64,000 nt of DNA, taken from positions 1 through 64,000 of the forward strand of contig QLIY01000502.1 in assembly GCA_003260075.1 (NCBI GenBank), given 5' to 3'. Position numbers and translations under genes: made by a program. This DNA comes from Phallusia mammillata. Lineage: Eukaryota > Chordata > Ascidiacea > Phlebobranchia > Ascidiidae. Below the pieces are notes generated by a model. That model was given only the letters and a program-made list of their open reading frames with translations. It was not told where the DNA came from and ran no database searches. How positions within the stretch are numbered: position 1 is the stretch's first letter; each line of letters starts with the position of its first letter. Of this stretch, positions 37,101 through 47,200 are shown one piece after another.

Positions 37101-39476
37101 GTATAGAACCACTGATTTAAAACAATTTTGGGGGGATGCATCCACATTAAACACTTGGACATAAACTTCCTGATGCTAGTTTTCTGTGATCTGGAAAAAT
37201 GTGTCTAGAATCAAACACGAATTATACTTGTATTGTAGTTAAGCATATTTGGTAAGAAACAAAGCAAAATCACTTTGTGTTATGCACATGTGCGGCCCGC
37301 GATCCAATTTTTGACATTTATAATTGGCCCTACAGTAACAAAGGTTGCCCACCCCTGGTGTAATGTCTATCCTTTTGTTTGAACAGGAAGTTGGAATCAT
37401 AGAAATTGATGAAACACTGAGAAAATGCAACCCAGCCCTTAGACAAGCAGAGGAGCTTACTACTGGCTACAGAGAAGCGATACATGACTTCAAACGGGTC
37501 AGTATTGTTAGTTTTTATATAAGCTATTGCTGCCAGGCATAATATCAAGTTTATAGAGCTCTTCGGAATAAAACTACAATTGCCAGAAGATCTCTCAACT
37601 TGATTGTTAGTTTGTGTTTGTCACTTGAATATAAAGCAAATCTACATCATTTTTTTGAATTCAAAATAAATTATGATTTCTGCTTTTGACAGGCTTGTTA
37701 CAAGCAAAACCTTGTGGAAGGAAGCAGTATAAGCATGGAAGAGTGTGTGTCAGCTGTAAAAGAAGCCGTTCAATCACCTCCAAAGACGAGAAACGAAAAA
37801 AGTGAAATTCGTGCAGCACTGCTAATGCAGGAATACAGACCTAGTGAGTGTACAGATTCATAAAAAATGTTACATTGATCTAATGGGATAGTGTAGTCAC
37901 ATTATGGCACTTTGTGTGTTATGAGTAACAGATTGAAAATCCATGCCTTTCCAATACTAATCAATGCCACATATTGGCATACATTGCAACACCATACAAT
38001 GTGGCTACATTAGCCTATAAGATCAATGTCTTGTCACTAGCTGCACTGAGACCTTGCTGGTCAAAACTGTGTACTACCTTAACCCCCTATAAATTTGTTT
38101 ATGGTTATATTTTATTCTCGCTGGATGGGCAATGCCTGAATGTGGTATACTCAGAATGAATCTGTGGAGGTGCCCGTTTTATTCCGAGTCCATGAAATCA
38201 TTTTTTGTTTGTTTTTTTCGATTTAGGCAGTTGTTGACTATACATTCAACCCATCAAGAACCACTGGGTTGGAGTAATGCCGCTCAAGTTTCTTCCTTAG
38301 GGCCAAGATTATATTGGAACCCAAAACCTTGCGAACACAAGGCAGTTGGGCTAACCATTTGTTCAATTGGGCGATTTTGTTTCATAAACCTGTCACTAAA
38401 CACACTAGGTAGTCAAATAGGCACCAACAGAAGATGTTAAACAGTTTTGTGATTTCTGCTCAGATTTCTCATTGGTGGCTGCTGATGAGGATAACTTTAT
38501 AAATCTAAATGTGGTGGATGGAAATGGAGACTTAGTTGACCTGGAAGATATCCAGGAAACACTTCTCTTCTCGAAAGAAGCTCATGTAGCACTGCAAATT
38601 TATCATGAAAAGGTTGGAACTTGAACTAAAAGTATACTAGTGCAATAAAAAAACTACAATCTCTTTCATGTACACAAGACATGGACTTGAAAAATAGCTT
38701 TACTAAAAATATAATTGCCAGAGACGTGTGTTTTTGTCGAAATGTTTGCTAAATAAAATGTCTACATTTTATTTCACATTGCTGGCAATTTTGTTTTTAG
38801 TAAATCTACTTATGTTATCACCCTTTTTAAGGGATTACTTTAACAAGGATGATTGTGATTATTTGATTTTTTGTGTGTGTCTGAAATTTTTTTTAAAAGA
38901 TGCCAAAGGTGTGGTACAGTAATAGATCAATTTCAAACATTATTTGCAGGTGTTTGAATCATGTTCTTCAGTGCTGGAGTCTGGTTTTGAGTTGGAACAA
39001 GTTCTCTCACAATTTTGTGACCAACTTTCTGCTAAAGAAGAAAAGGTTTGTTCATCTAACATTTTTGACTCGAAGAATATTAAACGCAGCAGCTGTACCT
39101 GAACAAATCCCCATAATATATCAATTTTTGGGTATTATGTTTTAATTAAGCTTATATTATGACATTTTTTTCTACAACCCCTTGAGAGTAATAATGAACT
39201 TACACATAAATGTAACATGTTCTTATAAATAGAAAAGTTTTTCAATATTATACCCAGATACTAATTAATAAACAAAACCACGGAATAAATGGTGATTTTT
39301 TGCAGGCATGGGATATGGCTGTAGCAGCAGGCCAATCTCAATCTACAGTGCGCCGTATTTTGGTTGGTTTAGCTCAAGACCGAGCCCGGCTTCGTGGCAC
39401 TCTGGAGCAAGTCAAGGACACACGAAGATCGGTCAATGCTATTCGAGCAAGGATTAGAGCAGCACTGTTGTTTTAA
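28421..39476 (+). CDS. Atypical Rab-like GTPase with large G4-G5 insertion, 14 exons
   Basis: Exons: 28421-28451, 28543-28693, 28881-29002, 30332-30473, 31694-31760, 32333-33081, 33520-33665, 35898-36028, 36625-36832, 37387-37497, 37693-37843, 38464-38612, 38950-39045, 39306-39476. All joints are GT-AG with consistent phase, except that exon 6 contains a G-joined 145-base duplicate. Counting one unit gives 759 residues. GTPase motifs: P-loop GESAVGKS (28-35), DTPGHE (80-85, His where Gln61 normally is), NKFD (167-170), SAK (469-471). WKQDF, VPVLLLGNK and FAEEHGF resemble the Rab32/38/29 group. Between NKFD and SAK lie about 300 acidic, Pro/Ser/Lys-rich residues including a run of eight Lys. 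MGNGC at the start predicts myristoylation plus palmitoylation. Residues after about 500 are charged, then probably helical, ending RAALLF with no prenylation Cys. Membrane signalling or trafficking is likely; no one-to-one named homologue is recognised. Confidence 0.88.
29100..29151 (+). repeat. Short dispersed repeat, copy 2 of 3
   Basis: Same GCTATTGCTGCCAGGCATAA motif followed by AATATCAAGTTTATA as at 37522. It is in an intron of the GTPase gene. Confidence 0.6.
29178..29735. repeat. TIR element, GGGTTCCCGCGG family, copy 2, with G10 joints
   Basis: Starts CAGGGTTCCCGCGGG and ends TGCGGGAACCCTG, as in 2882-3268. It is broken by G10 runs at 29223-29232, 29469-29478 and 29667-29676. A fourth joint at 29787-29796 repeats its right end and the flank to about 29896. 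The sequence between runs repeats itself with differences, so the original element is shorter than the span. It lies in a GTPase-gene intron. Confidence 0.65.
30524..30683. mobile_element. hAT MITE with perfect 8-bp TSD
   Basis: Begins CAGGGCTTGGCAACC; ends GGTCAACCCCTG. Flanked by GTCTACAT (30516-30523 and 30684-30691). Shorter relative of 21873-22160, in a GTPase-gene intron. Confidence 0.88.
31065..31138. repeat. G74 homopolymer
   Basis: Seventy-four consecutive G in a GTPase-gene intron. Such a tract is very unlikely to be cloned or sequenced faithfully. Together with the C54 run at 57277 it is more likely a filled gap or read artefact than genomic DNA. Confidence 0.85.
31888..32332 (+). 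repeat. Direct duplication joined by G10 (32085-32094)
   Basis: About 31888-32084 is repeated at about 32095-32320 in a GTPase-gene intron. The second copy has about 25 extra bases near 32240 and scattered substitutions, typical of allelic differences. Confidence 0.83.
32539..32822 (+). repeat. Direct duplication joined by G run inside a coding exon
   Basis: About 32539-32676 is repeated at 32688-32822 (offset 145 bases) across a G run at 32677-32687, inside exon 6 of the GTPase gene. Both copies encode KQENTSDEDQGIVADKED in frame, with an Ala/Val difference in DKSAPS/DKSVPS. Confidence 0.9.
33224..33441. mobile_element. hAT MITE with perfect 8-bp TSD
   Basis: Begins CAGTGGTTCTCAAACT and ends AGTTTGAGAACCACTG. 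Flanked by GTTTAGAT (33216-33223 and 33442-33449). It lies in the intron between exons 6 and 7 of the GTPase gene. A related copy, inverted inside, is nested at 61636. Confidence 0.92.
34506..34823. mobile_element. hAT MITE
   Basis: Begins CAGTGGTTCTCAAC and ends GGCTGAGAATCACTG. Flanks CCCTAAAT and CCCTAAGT match at 7 of 8. In a GTPase-gene intron. Confidence 0.82.
35583..35740 (+). repeat. tRNA-derived SINE, family A, 5'-truncated
   Basis: Contains the pol III B-box-like GGTTCGAATCCC followed by CGCAGGCTAGAT, as at 36246. The A-box part is missing. Confidence 0.65.
36246..36400 (+). repeat. tRNA-derived SINE, family A
   Basis: GCCTCAGTTGGTAGAGTGTG resembles an A box and GGTTCAAATCC a B box at tRNA-like spacing. 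CGCAGGCTAGATATTTCTAG is the tRNA-unrelated part shared with 35583. The segment before it is partly shared with about 48412-48440. It is a SINE, not a functional tRNA, because the stems do not pair fully. Confidence 0.7.
36848..37114. mobile_element. hAT MITE, older copy
   Basis: Begins CAGTGTTTCTATACC and ends GGTATAGAACCACTG. Flanks CTTTAAAC and ATTTAAAA match at 6 of 8. It starts just after an exon of the GTPase gene (donor at 36833). Confidence 0.75.
37522..37567 (+). repeat. Short dispersed repeat, copy 3 of 3
   Basis: Same motif as at 15268 and 29100. Sits 25 bases after the donor of exon 10 of the GTPase gene. Confidence 0.6.
38240..38376 (-). repeat. tRNA-derived SINE, family B, minus strand
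   Basis: Read on the minus strand: AAATGGTTAGCCCAACTGCC (A-box-like), then TTCGCAAGG and a B-box-like GGGTTCCAAT. The body matches 11331-11480. It is in a GTPase-gene intron. Confidence 0.6.
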
Positions 39477-39700
39477 AATCCCCATGTTATTGGCATTTGT
39501 GGATTTTGTGCCTTTGTTTAGAAATTATAGTAGGATGAAATGTTTGGAGTTCATCAGGCCATAAAAAATTAAATCAGACAATATTTATTTTTTACTCAAA
39601 AACTACTAATATACAAACCACAAATAATGACTACACAAAATGTTTTACAAGGCCCCAGATAGCTATCTTTGGTCATTAAAACAGTATATTTGGTTTGGAG

Positions 39701-39865
39701 CAGTGGTTCCCTAATGTACTTTATAGTAGATGCTAAATCATACAAAGATTGTTCAAAACTTGGTCTTTGATTAACTTCACAGGTTATATTCCCAGAACTG
39801 AAATGTCTATTTACAAATCACTTGTAAAAAAATAAAGTAAATTCTTCCCCTGTTTGGAACTACTG
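39701..39865. mobile_element. hAT MITE
   Basis: Begins CAGTGGTTCCC and ends GTTTGGAACTACTG. Flanks GTTTGGAG and GTTTAGGG match at 6 of 8. It lies in the likely 3' UTR of the GTPase mRNA. Confidence 0.7.
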
Positions 39866-40735
39866 GTTTAGGGGATAATTATTTCCTGTCACAAGGCATA
39901 AACAAGAAAAAAGTTGACCAAGTTTTGCATTCAAATTAGGGAATTACATTTAACACAGCATTAAATGTACTGTTTTGCATGCAACTTTTAAGACTAGGTG
40001 CCATGCATATTTGCTATGTACATACTATAAGCAAAGACAGGTGGTAATAGCAAATTGTTATGAAACCGTTGTCTGAGTATGGTGTGTTTATCTGTGTTGT
40101 TACCAACACTTCAACATGTGGTAACTTTACAATCAATATGTCAAGTCTGCTTTCCAAAGTACACACAGACAGGCTTTAACATTTTCCTAGGCTGTTAAAA
40201 AAATTAATATCATGTCTAAACAAGGTGCAATTTTATTTTGTTGTTGTAAAATATATATTTAGCTCCTGTTTTTGTATTAATTTTATTTTGCATGACAGAG
40301 TTTAAAATCTATTACTGTTAGTGTACATCATATAGATAACTGTTATTTAATATTTTAGTGTTTTTGTGGACAATTTTAAACCACTTTATGAAGTTTATTA
40401 TTGTTTGTTCATCCTATTTTCAACAGTAGCTGTATTTTTTGTCGTAATTGTATGTGGTTCATCCTAGGTGCCTTCTGTATATGACTTCATCCTATTTTGT
40501 TGTAAAGGTTCTTGAAACACTGTTTTTAATTTGTAAGGTTTTTCTTCAGAGGTGGCCATTGCAGTAATTCATTTGTCTTCCATATTTGTCCTGCTTTATA
40601 TCAGTTTAAAACTAAAACTGCTGCCATTTTTTATTACTTAAAAACAATTAAACAGGATTTGTAATGGGCTTCTTGCAGTTGATTAACGCCTTTGTCCAAA
40701 AATAATCTGAATTAAGTAAATGTAGTTGTGTTTCA

Positions 40736-40741
40736 AATAAA
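40736..40741 (+). promoter_or_regulatory. Polyadenylation signal AATAAA
   Basis: Canonical signal about 1.26 kb after the GTPase stop codon. An earlier AATAAA lies near 39831, inside a MITE. Confidence 0.45.
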
Positions 40742-40889
40742 CTTCCACCCTGTCTTGTTAAGTAGTTTTTACATCATGTATTACAATTAAAAGGGTAAAA
40801 TTGTGTAAATCAATTTGGGCTGTATTTGCGAAATCCTAGTGTTGTTTACAAAGGTTTTGACTTATGCTTTAATTGCGCTATCACTGTAT

Positions 40890-41108
40890 CAGGGGTCCGG
40901 AACCTATGGCTCACAAGCCAGATGTAGCTTATTAGATGACTGTACCTGGCTTTTCAGACTATTCTTGACGGGAGTAAAAAATAGGTTGCATTGAATTTCC
41001 TAAGTACAACAATGTTCTATATTATAAATGTCTAGGCTCTTACAGAAGTTTATGTTAAAAATATGTGACATTATTGTCTCTTTCAGCTAAATAGGTTCCC
41101 GACCCCTA
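40890..41108. mobile_element. hAT MITE between convergent genes
   Basis: Begins CAGGGGTCCGGAACC and ends GGTTCCCGACCCCT. Flanks CACTGTAT and TACTGTAT match at 7 of 8, with one base of uncertainty at the right limit. Confidence 0.75.
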
Positions 41109-41293
41109 CTGTATATTTATATTTCACACTTGCAGCATCCTTATAAATGGCATTACACTGTAGCTCTGTGGCTGTAGTTATAGAGATGTTTCACAATAGC
41201 CTTCACTCCTCAGTTCAATTCTCTTTTGCACTTCAGGTTTTTTGTTGCGTGTTTTGTAAAAAGCACAACAATAAAACATACACATTAGAATTG

Positions 41294-44200
41294 TCAACTT
41301 TGCAGGAGACCCATGGCTTGCAGAACTGCCTCTGCAGCCTGTGCTTTGGCGATTTTCTTATTCATTGCAGCTTGGGAAGGCTGATATGCAGTGTTGTTTA
41401 CAGTAACCTGCAAAAACAACAACAATGTAAATAGTTTACAGTAAAGATGAAATAGCATTTGTTGTTTTAAAGCTGTAATGGCAGTTTGTTGAAAACTTTT
41501 ATATAGCAATTATACAATGATAACAAACCTTTACAGAGAGAGGAATGATACAAAAATGATCCATCATACAATTAAATGTTTAAAGACCCATAACTTAAAT
41601 ACAGTAAACCTCACTTAATCCGTACCAGTTTAAACCAAAAAAATGTCTAGTTTTCTGTCAGTTTTTTTTAACAAAAAAAAATTAACGAGTTTTCTGTCAG
41701 TTTTTTGTTAAAATATCCTTGAAGTTTCAAAACCACATTACAATTTTTACAAAATAATACCCAACAAAAATGAAAAAATAAAATTTTTAACTAGAAGAGT
41801 TGCTTTCTGATATACTTCCATTTTATATATTCTATATGATATTTACCAATTTACTATACACATCATTTGATCTACACGTATGATTGTTTTTGTACACAAA
41901 AACAAATGGGTCCCCACACGCGTGTTTGTGCGGATTGACAGTAAACAAATGTTGCGGTGATTTTTAGATTCTTAAGGACAAATTTTTAGAAAGCATTAAC
42001 CCAACAATAAAAAAANNNNNNNNNNNNNNNNNNNNNNNNNNNNNNNNNNNNNNNNNNNNNNNNNNNNNNNNNNNNNNNNNNNNNNNNNNNNNNNNNNNNN
42101 NNNNNNNNNNNNNNNNNNNNNNNNNNNNNNNNNNNNNNNNNNNNNNNNNNNNNNNNNNNNNNNNNNNNNNNNNNNNNNNNNNNNNNNNNNNNNNNNNNNN
42201 NNNNNNNNNNNNNNNNNNNNNNNNNNNNNNNNNNNNNNNNNNNNNNNNNNNNNNNNNNNNNNNNNNNNNNNNNNNNNNNNNNNNNNNNNNNNNNNNNNNN
42301 NNNNNNNNNNNNNNNNNNNNNNNNNNNNNNNNNNNNNNNNNNNNNNNNNNNNNNNNNNNACGGGGTCAAAATTCACATGGACCATCTTTAGACCAATATC
42401 TGTAATGTGTGTAAATTTGAAAAAGTTTGAACCATTCTTTCTTGACCAAAACGTGGGAACAAATCCGCGTTAGACGGAAAAAAGAAAAAAAAATACGGAC
42501 AAAAACAATATGTGTCCCCTTCAGGGAAGGGGACCCATAATAACTGCACTACCTTGAACAAAAATTGTCGACTGTGATCAGGCCCTGAATCAAGAACAAG
42601 CCGAAAATCAGGAGCTGGCCATCGGCGCTTTGTGCATATTTCCATCAACGCACTTACAGGGTGTTTTCCAGACAAATCTTTAACAACTATCTTAGAAGTT
42701 GGCATAGATGGTGGCGCAGGGGCTTCCATAAAACTGCTTAGTCCTACAAGATAAAAAAACATTTTTGTAAGTGAACTATGTTTTTTCTTATTTTGGTGTC
42801 TGTGTTTTTGTTCAACAAGAATATTGGGGACATTGGTCAAGCAACAGGCTAAAAACAAAATACAGTAAACCTTGGTTCATCTCAGCCAGTTTGGACCTAA
42901 AAAATTGTCCAGATAAGGCGAAGATCCAGATTAACCAATGTCAATTAGTTAAAGCTTTACCACATTACAAATAATTTGTACTTCAAGTTTTTTTCAAATT
43001 AGCCGAAGATCTGGATTACCTGATGCCTGTTTAACTGAGATTTCTATACTGACATATAGTTAAGCATTATAATAAGCAACAGTTACAATTTTAACAATTT
43101 TTTTGCAACTCGCTTTAAAAATAGGCCATTGTTTGCTATTAGAAGTTCAACTTTACCAGTGTTATTTAGTTTTGAATAAGCATATAGAAGCATATGAAAC
43201 CATATACACAAGAGCAACAGCAAAAAAAATTCATGAACTCATCACCTTTTCTGTCTGTTTTCACACTAACTCTCAGCGGTTCAAGCAATCCAACATTGGT
43301 CTTCCCCAAACTCTCCCCATCTCTCCAGCCCATCTTCTGCAGAAGGCTTTTCCCTATTCCTTCCACTTGTTTTGTAGAATTGAACGTTTGCTGAAGAGCA
43401 GGTTGGTAAAGAATTAGTCAAAAATCAACTTGTAATCAACATAATATAACAGTGAAACCAAAGGGAAGTTTGGGCTCAACATCTTTCAGTAATATCAAAA
43501 AATGTTGCATACAGTAGCAGGGGTTACTATACTACTGTATTGAAGTTATAGCAGTGCAGCTATAGTGCTTAGCATATCTTGCATGTGAACAACTTATCTG
43601 TTATTAAATTGCTATTGCTGGACCATGTAACCTTAACTGGGTGTGTCTTGTAACCCATGAACAACAGCTTTTTCCCTTTGGTTCCAAGAAAAATACAGGG
43701 TTTACGACAACCCCCCCCCCAAAGGGAAATTTGAGGCTCAACATTTTTCAGAATATCAAAAAATGTTGTATAGAGAAGCAGGGGTGTGTGTATTCAGTTA
43801 GTGGTGCCAATATACTGCTTAGCATATTTTGTAGCATGCCGTATGTTGGACAGCTAACCTGCTATTAAATTGCTTCTGCTGGACCATGTAGCCCTGACTG
43901 TGTGCATCTTATTTTATTGTAACCCATAAACAACAGCTTATTCCCTTTGGTTCCAAGAAAAATACAGGGTTTACGACAAGAAAATGAGATGTTTTGGAAC
44001 CCAGTCATACAATAGCAGCAGCAACAGATGTATAACACATGCTAATATGAGCCTTACCGTCTCTCGCAAATGCACAAGAGCATGACCGCAAGTGTTTAAG
44101 ATAAATTAAATTCAGAAACAATGTCATTCCTAATGTGTGTGTTTTAACCCTGTAGGAAGAAAAATGTTTTGGTTTTTGATTCCTGGTTAAGTAACAATAA

Positions 44201-47200
44201 CCACAGCGTAAATAAGTTTCATTTGCAGAGCACATTTTGGAAAACCTACTCAAAATGTCTAAATGTAAAACCAGAATGTGCTCTAAAAATGTAAAACCAT
44301 TTAGCAACAAACTTTAAGAAGTTCAATTTTTCTGCCTAGCTTTGTTTTGAAAGCAAGGCTGAAACATTTTGATGAGTTTTGTTACTTAACCACGAGCTGT
44401 AATGCAGGAAAGGACAAGTGCTCCAACGCTGCAAATAAAGGTTTGTCATGTCAATAAAGCAGTGTTTCCACTTCAAAAATATTTAGAAAACGAAGTGGAA
44501 ACACTGTAGTGGTACCGGACAGTCATAATTAGTCTCATATGTGTTAAAAAACAAATACTACACACATTACAGGTTTATTAGTGTCAATGCCGTTTTGTTT
44601 AATATTTACAGTTTAAGCGAGAATAGGCATTTGTAGAATGTCGACAGAAATTTGCTGCTGAATTCAACAAGTCAACATAGAATGTAACCCTGCAATTAAA
44701 AAGAATTCCACATTGAAGAAGGTATGCAACAGGCAAATATTGATAAGCTAACACTACAAAATATATGGCAAATCCAGCAAGTTTACAAATAACACTGTTA
44801 CTCATACTGTTTTTTGTGCTAGTTTAAAGCAGGTTCGTGATCTAACTTTGTGCATTCACCTGTGACCAAGCACTTGGGTAAATGCACAAGTGTTGTTGCA
44901 GTATCTACTACGCATTGCTAGTCAGTGCTACCAGAAATTTTGTGTGAAATTTTATCAAAATTTGCCCAATACATTACAGTCATATACGAAGTGTGAAAAA
45001 ATGTCCTTGGAGACAATACAGGAAAAAAAGCAACCTTTTGTGTGTAAAACACTTGGGTACTGCAGTAATTCTTTACAAATGTGATAGTTTTATTAAAAAC
45101 CTAAGCTTACTGTATTTGCCCATGCTGATTGACCTCTCTCAAGTTCACTTCGTGATAGGGGCTGAAGAGATGAAGAACCGGTGAAGCGACCTGGCATCTT
45201 TAATGAGTTTGTCCAGCTATTCAACTGAAATAAATTTTATATCCACTTGAATTGATAAAGTTGTATCCTTACACTGGAATATTATATCCACACCAGTAGG
45301 TAACAGAGAGGTCTAATGTAGTCAAAAATGTGTGAAATAAAATCAAGTTTAGTTCACCAAACACCATCATAATTTACCAGTTATGCCCCCACCAATTTGT
45401 GGTTTATGGTGTTTTATTATTGCATAGTTATTTCTGGCTTGATTGTTCACACAACTTCGATTGAGGTCGACACTAAATACCCTGGGATTGGAGCAATGCC
45501 CCTTAGGTTTTTTTAGGAAAAAGTTTCTTGTATATTTGGGCAGGAAAATGTTACCAAAGATTTGCGCTAATTGTTTTTTATTGCCTTTCTGTCTTATTAC
45601 TTTAAAGTATTGCTTATAGCCATCAAGGTAGACTGTTAAAGAGGCTGTTCTTTGTGTTTCAAAGGACACTGCTTGGTGCTGCAACCAATACAAAATTTTC
45701 AAATAAAGAAACCTATTTAAAGTATCTAAACTCTTTTGGTACCTTTTGTTGGCTGTCCTCAATTTTCTTTTTTGCTGACACATCACTTGGATTGCTTTGC
45801 AGTTGTCGGGCAGCATGGACTCTTTCAGCAATTACATTTTGAATTAAAACTGCATTGCTTTCCTCTTCCACTGGGGGTTCAGGGCATACCTAGTGTAATA
45901 CAAATAATATCACTTTACATAGTACAACTTCAATACCAACTTCAATCAAATATAGTAATGGATCTTTTTTCTTTTCACTTTTTTGATACAGAAAAAAGGG
46001 ATATTGCAAACTTGAATGACTTTTAGAAAGGCCCTCAAAGACCAATTCCAGAACAGTGGTTCTTAACTTGGAATGCCCAAGGAGTCTGTATATCACTCTA
46101 GGGCAGTGGTTCTTAACCTTTTTTCCTTGCTGCACCCCTTTCAAATCACCAACCAATTTTCGCACCCCCTTTCAAATCACTAACCAATTTTCACTCCCCC
46201 TTTCAAATCACCAACCAATTTTCGCACCCCCTTTCAAATCACTAACCAATTTTCGCTCCCCCTTCTGTAATTGCTTAAATAGAATAGACCTAACCAACCT
46301 TAATGATTCAGCATCCCCGCACCCCCTAGGAACAGTTCTCACACCCCTTGGGGCTGCGTGCACCCCAGGTTAAGAACCCCTGCCCTAGGGGGTCTATAAA
46401 TGAAAAACATTAACAGATTTAACATAAATTTGAAAAGGATATGAAAGAAATATCGGTTGAACCGGATTCGGTTCAATTGATCTTTTCCTAATTTGGACGA
46501 AACTTCCTGTACAAATGATTTACAATGTAGTGAGGCTTTAACTAATCGACATTAGTTAATCCAGATCATGGCCTATTTAGGACAAACTTTTGTGTGCAAA
46601 CGGGTTTTACATGAAGATTTTATATAAGAGGCCGATTACTAAAAAAGATTGCCAACCACAGTTAACAGGGTCTCAGAACAAAGGTAGAATTACTGTCGAC
46701 TGTTTTTCTTCTTTTTCTTTCTCTTTTTTAACAGGTTCCCATTTTCCATAAACTTCCTCCTTCTGATGCTGTGATCCCGATGAGACAGGAAACTCTTTCG
46801 TTAGTTCATTGATGGGTTTGGTACTTCTTACAATCGGTGTACTCTGGTCAAACAACACAAATTGTTAGACATAGGTTCCAATTTGATTTGTACAGAAGAA
46901 AATGCAATGTTAAAGTTGTGCTTGCTGTCTGGCTCAATACTATTTTACACTATAATATTACACATAAGTTTAGGTACCAAAATTATCTTGAAAACTTTTG
47001 AGTTAATTCTGCTTTTTTTGGATTGCTGATAAAGATTGCAATGCTTAAATTGCATGAACTTGTAACAGTGTGTCAAAAAACAGCCCGCTATACCACATTT
47101 ATCTTTTTGGGGTGTCAGGACTCATTTTTCAATCAAGTGCAGCTAGGCAAGTACATGATGTTGTTTTTAGCAGAAAAACAAGAAAATAAAAAACTATTTT

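Larger units (their letters stand above)
39477..41293. other. Convergent 3' ends of the GTPase gene and SON
   Basis: Holds the GTPase 3' UTR, with AATAAA at 40736-40741 as the likely end signal, then the 3' flank of SON on the other strand. Two hAT MITEs lie here (39701-39865 and 40890-41108). No coding exon recognised. Confidence 0.6.

Noticed and set aside
42388-42858. 156-codon minus-strand frame read as one protein
   Set aside because: Only the part 42743-42553 is a SON exon; the rest is intron read-through.
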